DNA from: Thermoprotei archaeon
GTDB taxonomy: Archaea > Thermoproteota > Thermoprotei > Thermofilales > B15-G2
DNA length: 6,504 nucleotides
Assembly (NCBI GenBank): GCA_003649445.1
Contig: QMRV01000105.1
Location: 1 to 6,504, forward strand
Direction of reading: 5' to 3'
The notes beneath the pieces are model-generated. The model was given only the letters and a program-made list of their open reading frames with translations, made no database searches and was not told the origin of the DNA. Made by a program: the position numbers and the translations under genes. This document shows positions 5,794 to 6,504 of the stretch, in pieces; position 1 is the first letter of the stretch; every line of letters begins with the position of its first letter.

Positions 5794-6504
5794 ATGAGCA
5801 TAAAAATAATAGCCTTAGTGATCGTGGTCATCGCTATTGCCGGAATGCTAAGTTATTTTATCTGAGTGTATTGGCTTAAAGAGAAATCTACAGGACAATA
5901 ACTGAGCGACCTATACGGGGGGCGCCTCTCCTTCACGGCAAAGGAGTTTTCAGACCTAGAATATACATGGATAGCAGGTACTTACGTAGTGTGCCAGTCT
6001 TTGAAGGAGGTATGTATTACCAGCCGAATGGTATACCCAAAATGGGCTTACTATATCCAACAGTCTATGTAAGAAGCCGGAGTGAATATATAGAAAGCCT
6101 TTCATATGATGTGAAGAAGTACAGATGGATCCACATCATAAAGCCTTTAATTAGCACCTCAAAAGGAAAGGGCATAGAGCTCTACTTTATTGGATAAACA
6201 CTAAGCATACCATTCTAGATGGGGTCTATGAAGGGGCCCTACGTAGTTCACGGAACTTATAGCAGAGTTAAGGGTGTGGATATTTGGGGCGGCTTCTGGG
6301 TTTCAGACACATTTAAGGCGGACTTAACAGTACCAGACAAAGGAACCTACAGCTTAAGGGTCATTTCCTCTTCGATAGAGCCGTGCACCGCATTTATTAT
6401 GGTGGTTCAGCAGATGAAAAAGAAATAATAAAGAATAACACAGGAAACGTCTTAGCTTTCTCCTGCATAATGATATTTCACGATAAATTTTACATAATGA
6501 TATC
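5794..6504 (+). pseudogene. Broken gene for a membrane-anchored surface protein, running off the right edge
   Basis: I do not recognise the family. The pieces read as one protein if frames are joined. Frame 1 from ATG 5794 gives a hydrophobic anchor (about residues 3-23), a TGA at 5863, VYWLKEKSTGQ, a TAA at 5899, then LSDLYGGRLSFTAKEFSDL to about 5988. Frame 0 from about 5991 gives PVFEGGMYYQPNG to about 6188. Frame 2 from 6191 gives WINTKHTILDGVYEG to 6235. Frame 0 from 6237 gives PYVVHGTYSRVKG and VPDKGTYSLRV to about 6395. Frame 2 then gives YYGGSADEKEIIKNNTGNVL and a hydrophobic stretch to the edge. The middle looks like an extracellular beta-rich domain and the end like a second anchor, a layout shared with the 439-residue protein on the left. 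Its codons are richer in G and C than the hydrogenase genes around 5915-5960. Extra G in GGGG (6233-6236) and a short T run (6186-6188) explain two of the breaks. Decay is most likely; sequencing indels could explain some breaks but not both stops easily. Confidence 0.6.
6466..6503. repeat. 11-bp direct repeat at the right edge
   Basis: CATAATGATAT occurs at 6466-6476 and again at 6493-6503, separated by 16 bases. It lies within the 3' part of the broken membrane-protein gene. The motif is AT-rich and only two copies are visible, so it may be chance; the window ends before a third copy could be seen. Confidence 0.4.

Noticed and set aside
5863..5901. Readthrough of TGA 5863 as selenocysteine or of TAA 5899
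   Set aside because: The codon is not at a Cys-like active site, no selenocysteine element is apparent, and other frame breaks follow downstream, so simple decay explains it better.
6372..6504. A minus-strand coding frame of about 45 codons open to the right edge
   Set aside because: It has no recognisable motif and overlaps the plus-strand continuation YYGGSADEKEIIKNNTGN, which follows the rest of the broken gene sensibly.

Overview
The window looks like chromosomal DNA of a hyperthermophilic archaeon, probably a Thermoproteota (crenarchaeal) lineage. The signs are AT-rich sequence, heavy use of AGA/AGG and ATA codons, leaderless or near-leaderless genes with archaeal TATA-like boxes 26-31 nt upstream of the start, and a four-subunit cytoplasmic [NiFe] hydrogenase typical of thermophilic archaea. 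The taxonomic placement is inference; no rRNA or other marker gene is present.

Left part (1-1670, minus strand). The window begins inside the first 44 codons of a gene resembling the DUF4932 family. Upstream of it, after a 218-bp gap with a 9-bp perfect hairpin, lies a 439-codon gene for an unrecognised, glycosylation-site-rich surface protein anchored by a hydrophobic segment at each end. It is read from a leaderless GTG start.

Centre (1671-5729). A 158-bp divergent promoter region separates the surface-protein gene from a tight plus-strand operon, hydB-hydG-hydD-hydA. The operon encodes the beta, gamma, delta and alpha subunits of a group 3b [NiFe] hydrogenase (sulfhydrogenase type). HydD and HydA form the hydrogenase module: three [4Fe-4S] clusters in HydD and the NiFe site in HydA. 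HydB and HydG form the diaphorase module: [4Fe-4S] clusters in HydB, and FAD, NAD(P) and a [2Fe-2S] cluster in HydG. Electrons should pass between H2 and NAD(P)H, with polysulfide a possible alternative acceptor. Junctions are a 4-nt overlap (B/G), 0-9 nt (G/D) and 20-32 nt overlap (D/A), so the four genes are almost certainly co-transcribed. The striking feature is that hydB is split by a one-base frameshift at a T6 run (2192-2197), although both halves keep all expected motifs. The region before hydB carries a duplicated composite motif (TTAAGCTT plus AAAGTTAA) that is a candidate operator.

Right part (5730-6504, plus strand). A promoter-like box precedes a second membrane-anchored gene that is broken by two in-frame stops and about four frame changes. 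Its pieces can be read as one coherent protein of about 235 residues or more, running off the right edge. Several of the needed corrections are one-base changes in short homopolymers, as in hydB. Real gene decay and assembly indel error are therefore both live explanations.

No tRNA, rRNA, CRISPR array, insertion sequence or hydrogenase maturation gene was seen. The best candidates for something new are the frameshift in hydB, the repeated element in the divergent promoter, and the uncharacterised surface proteins flanking the hydrogenase.
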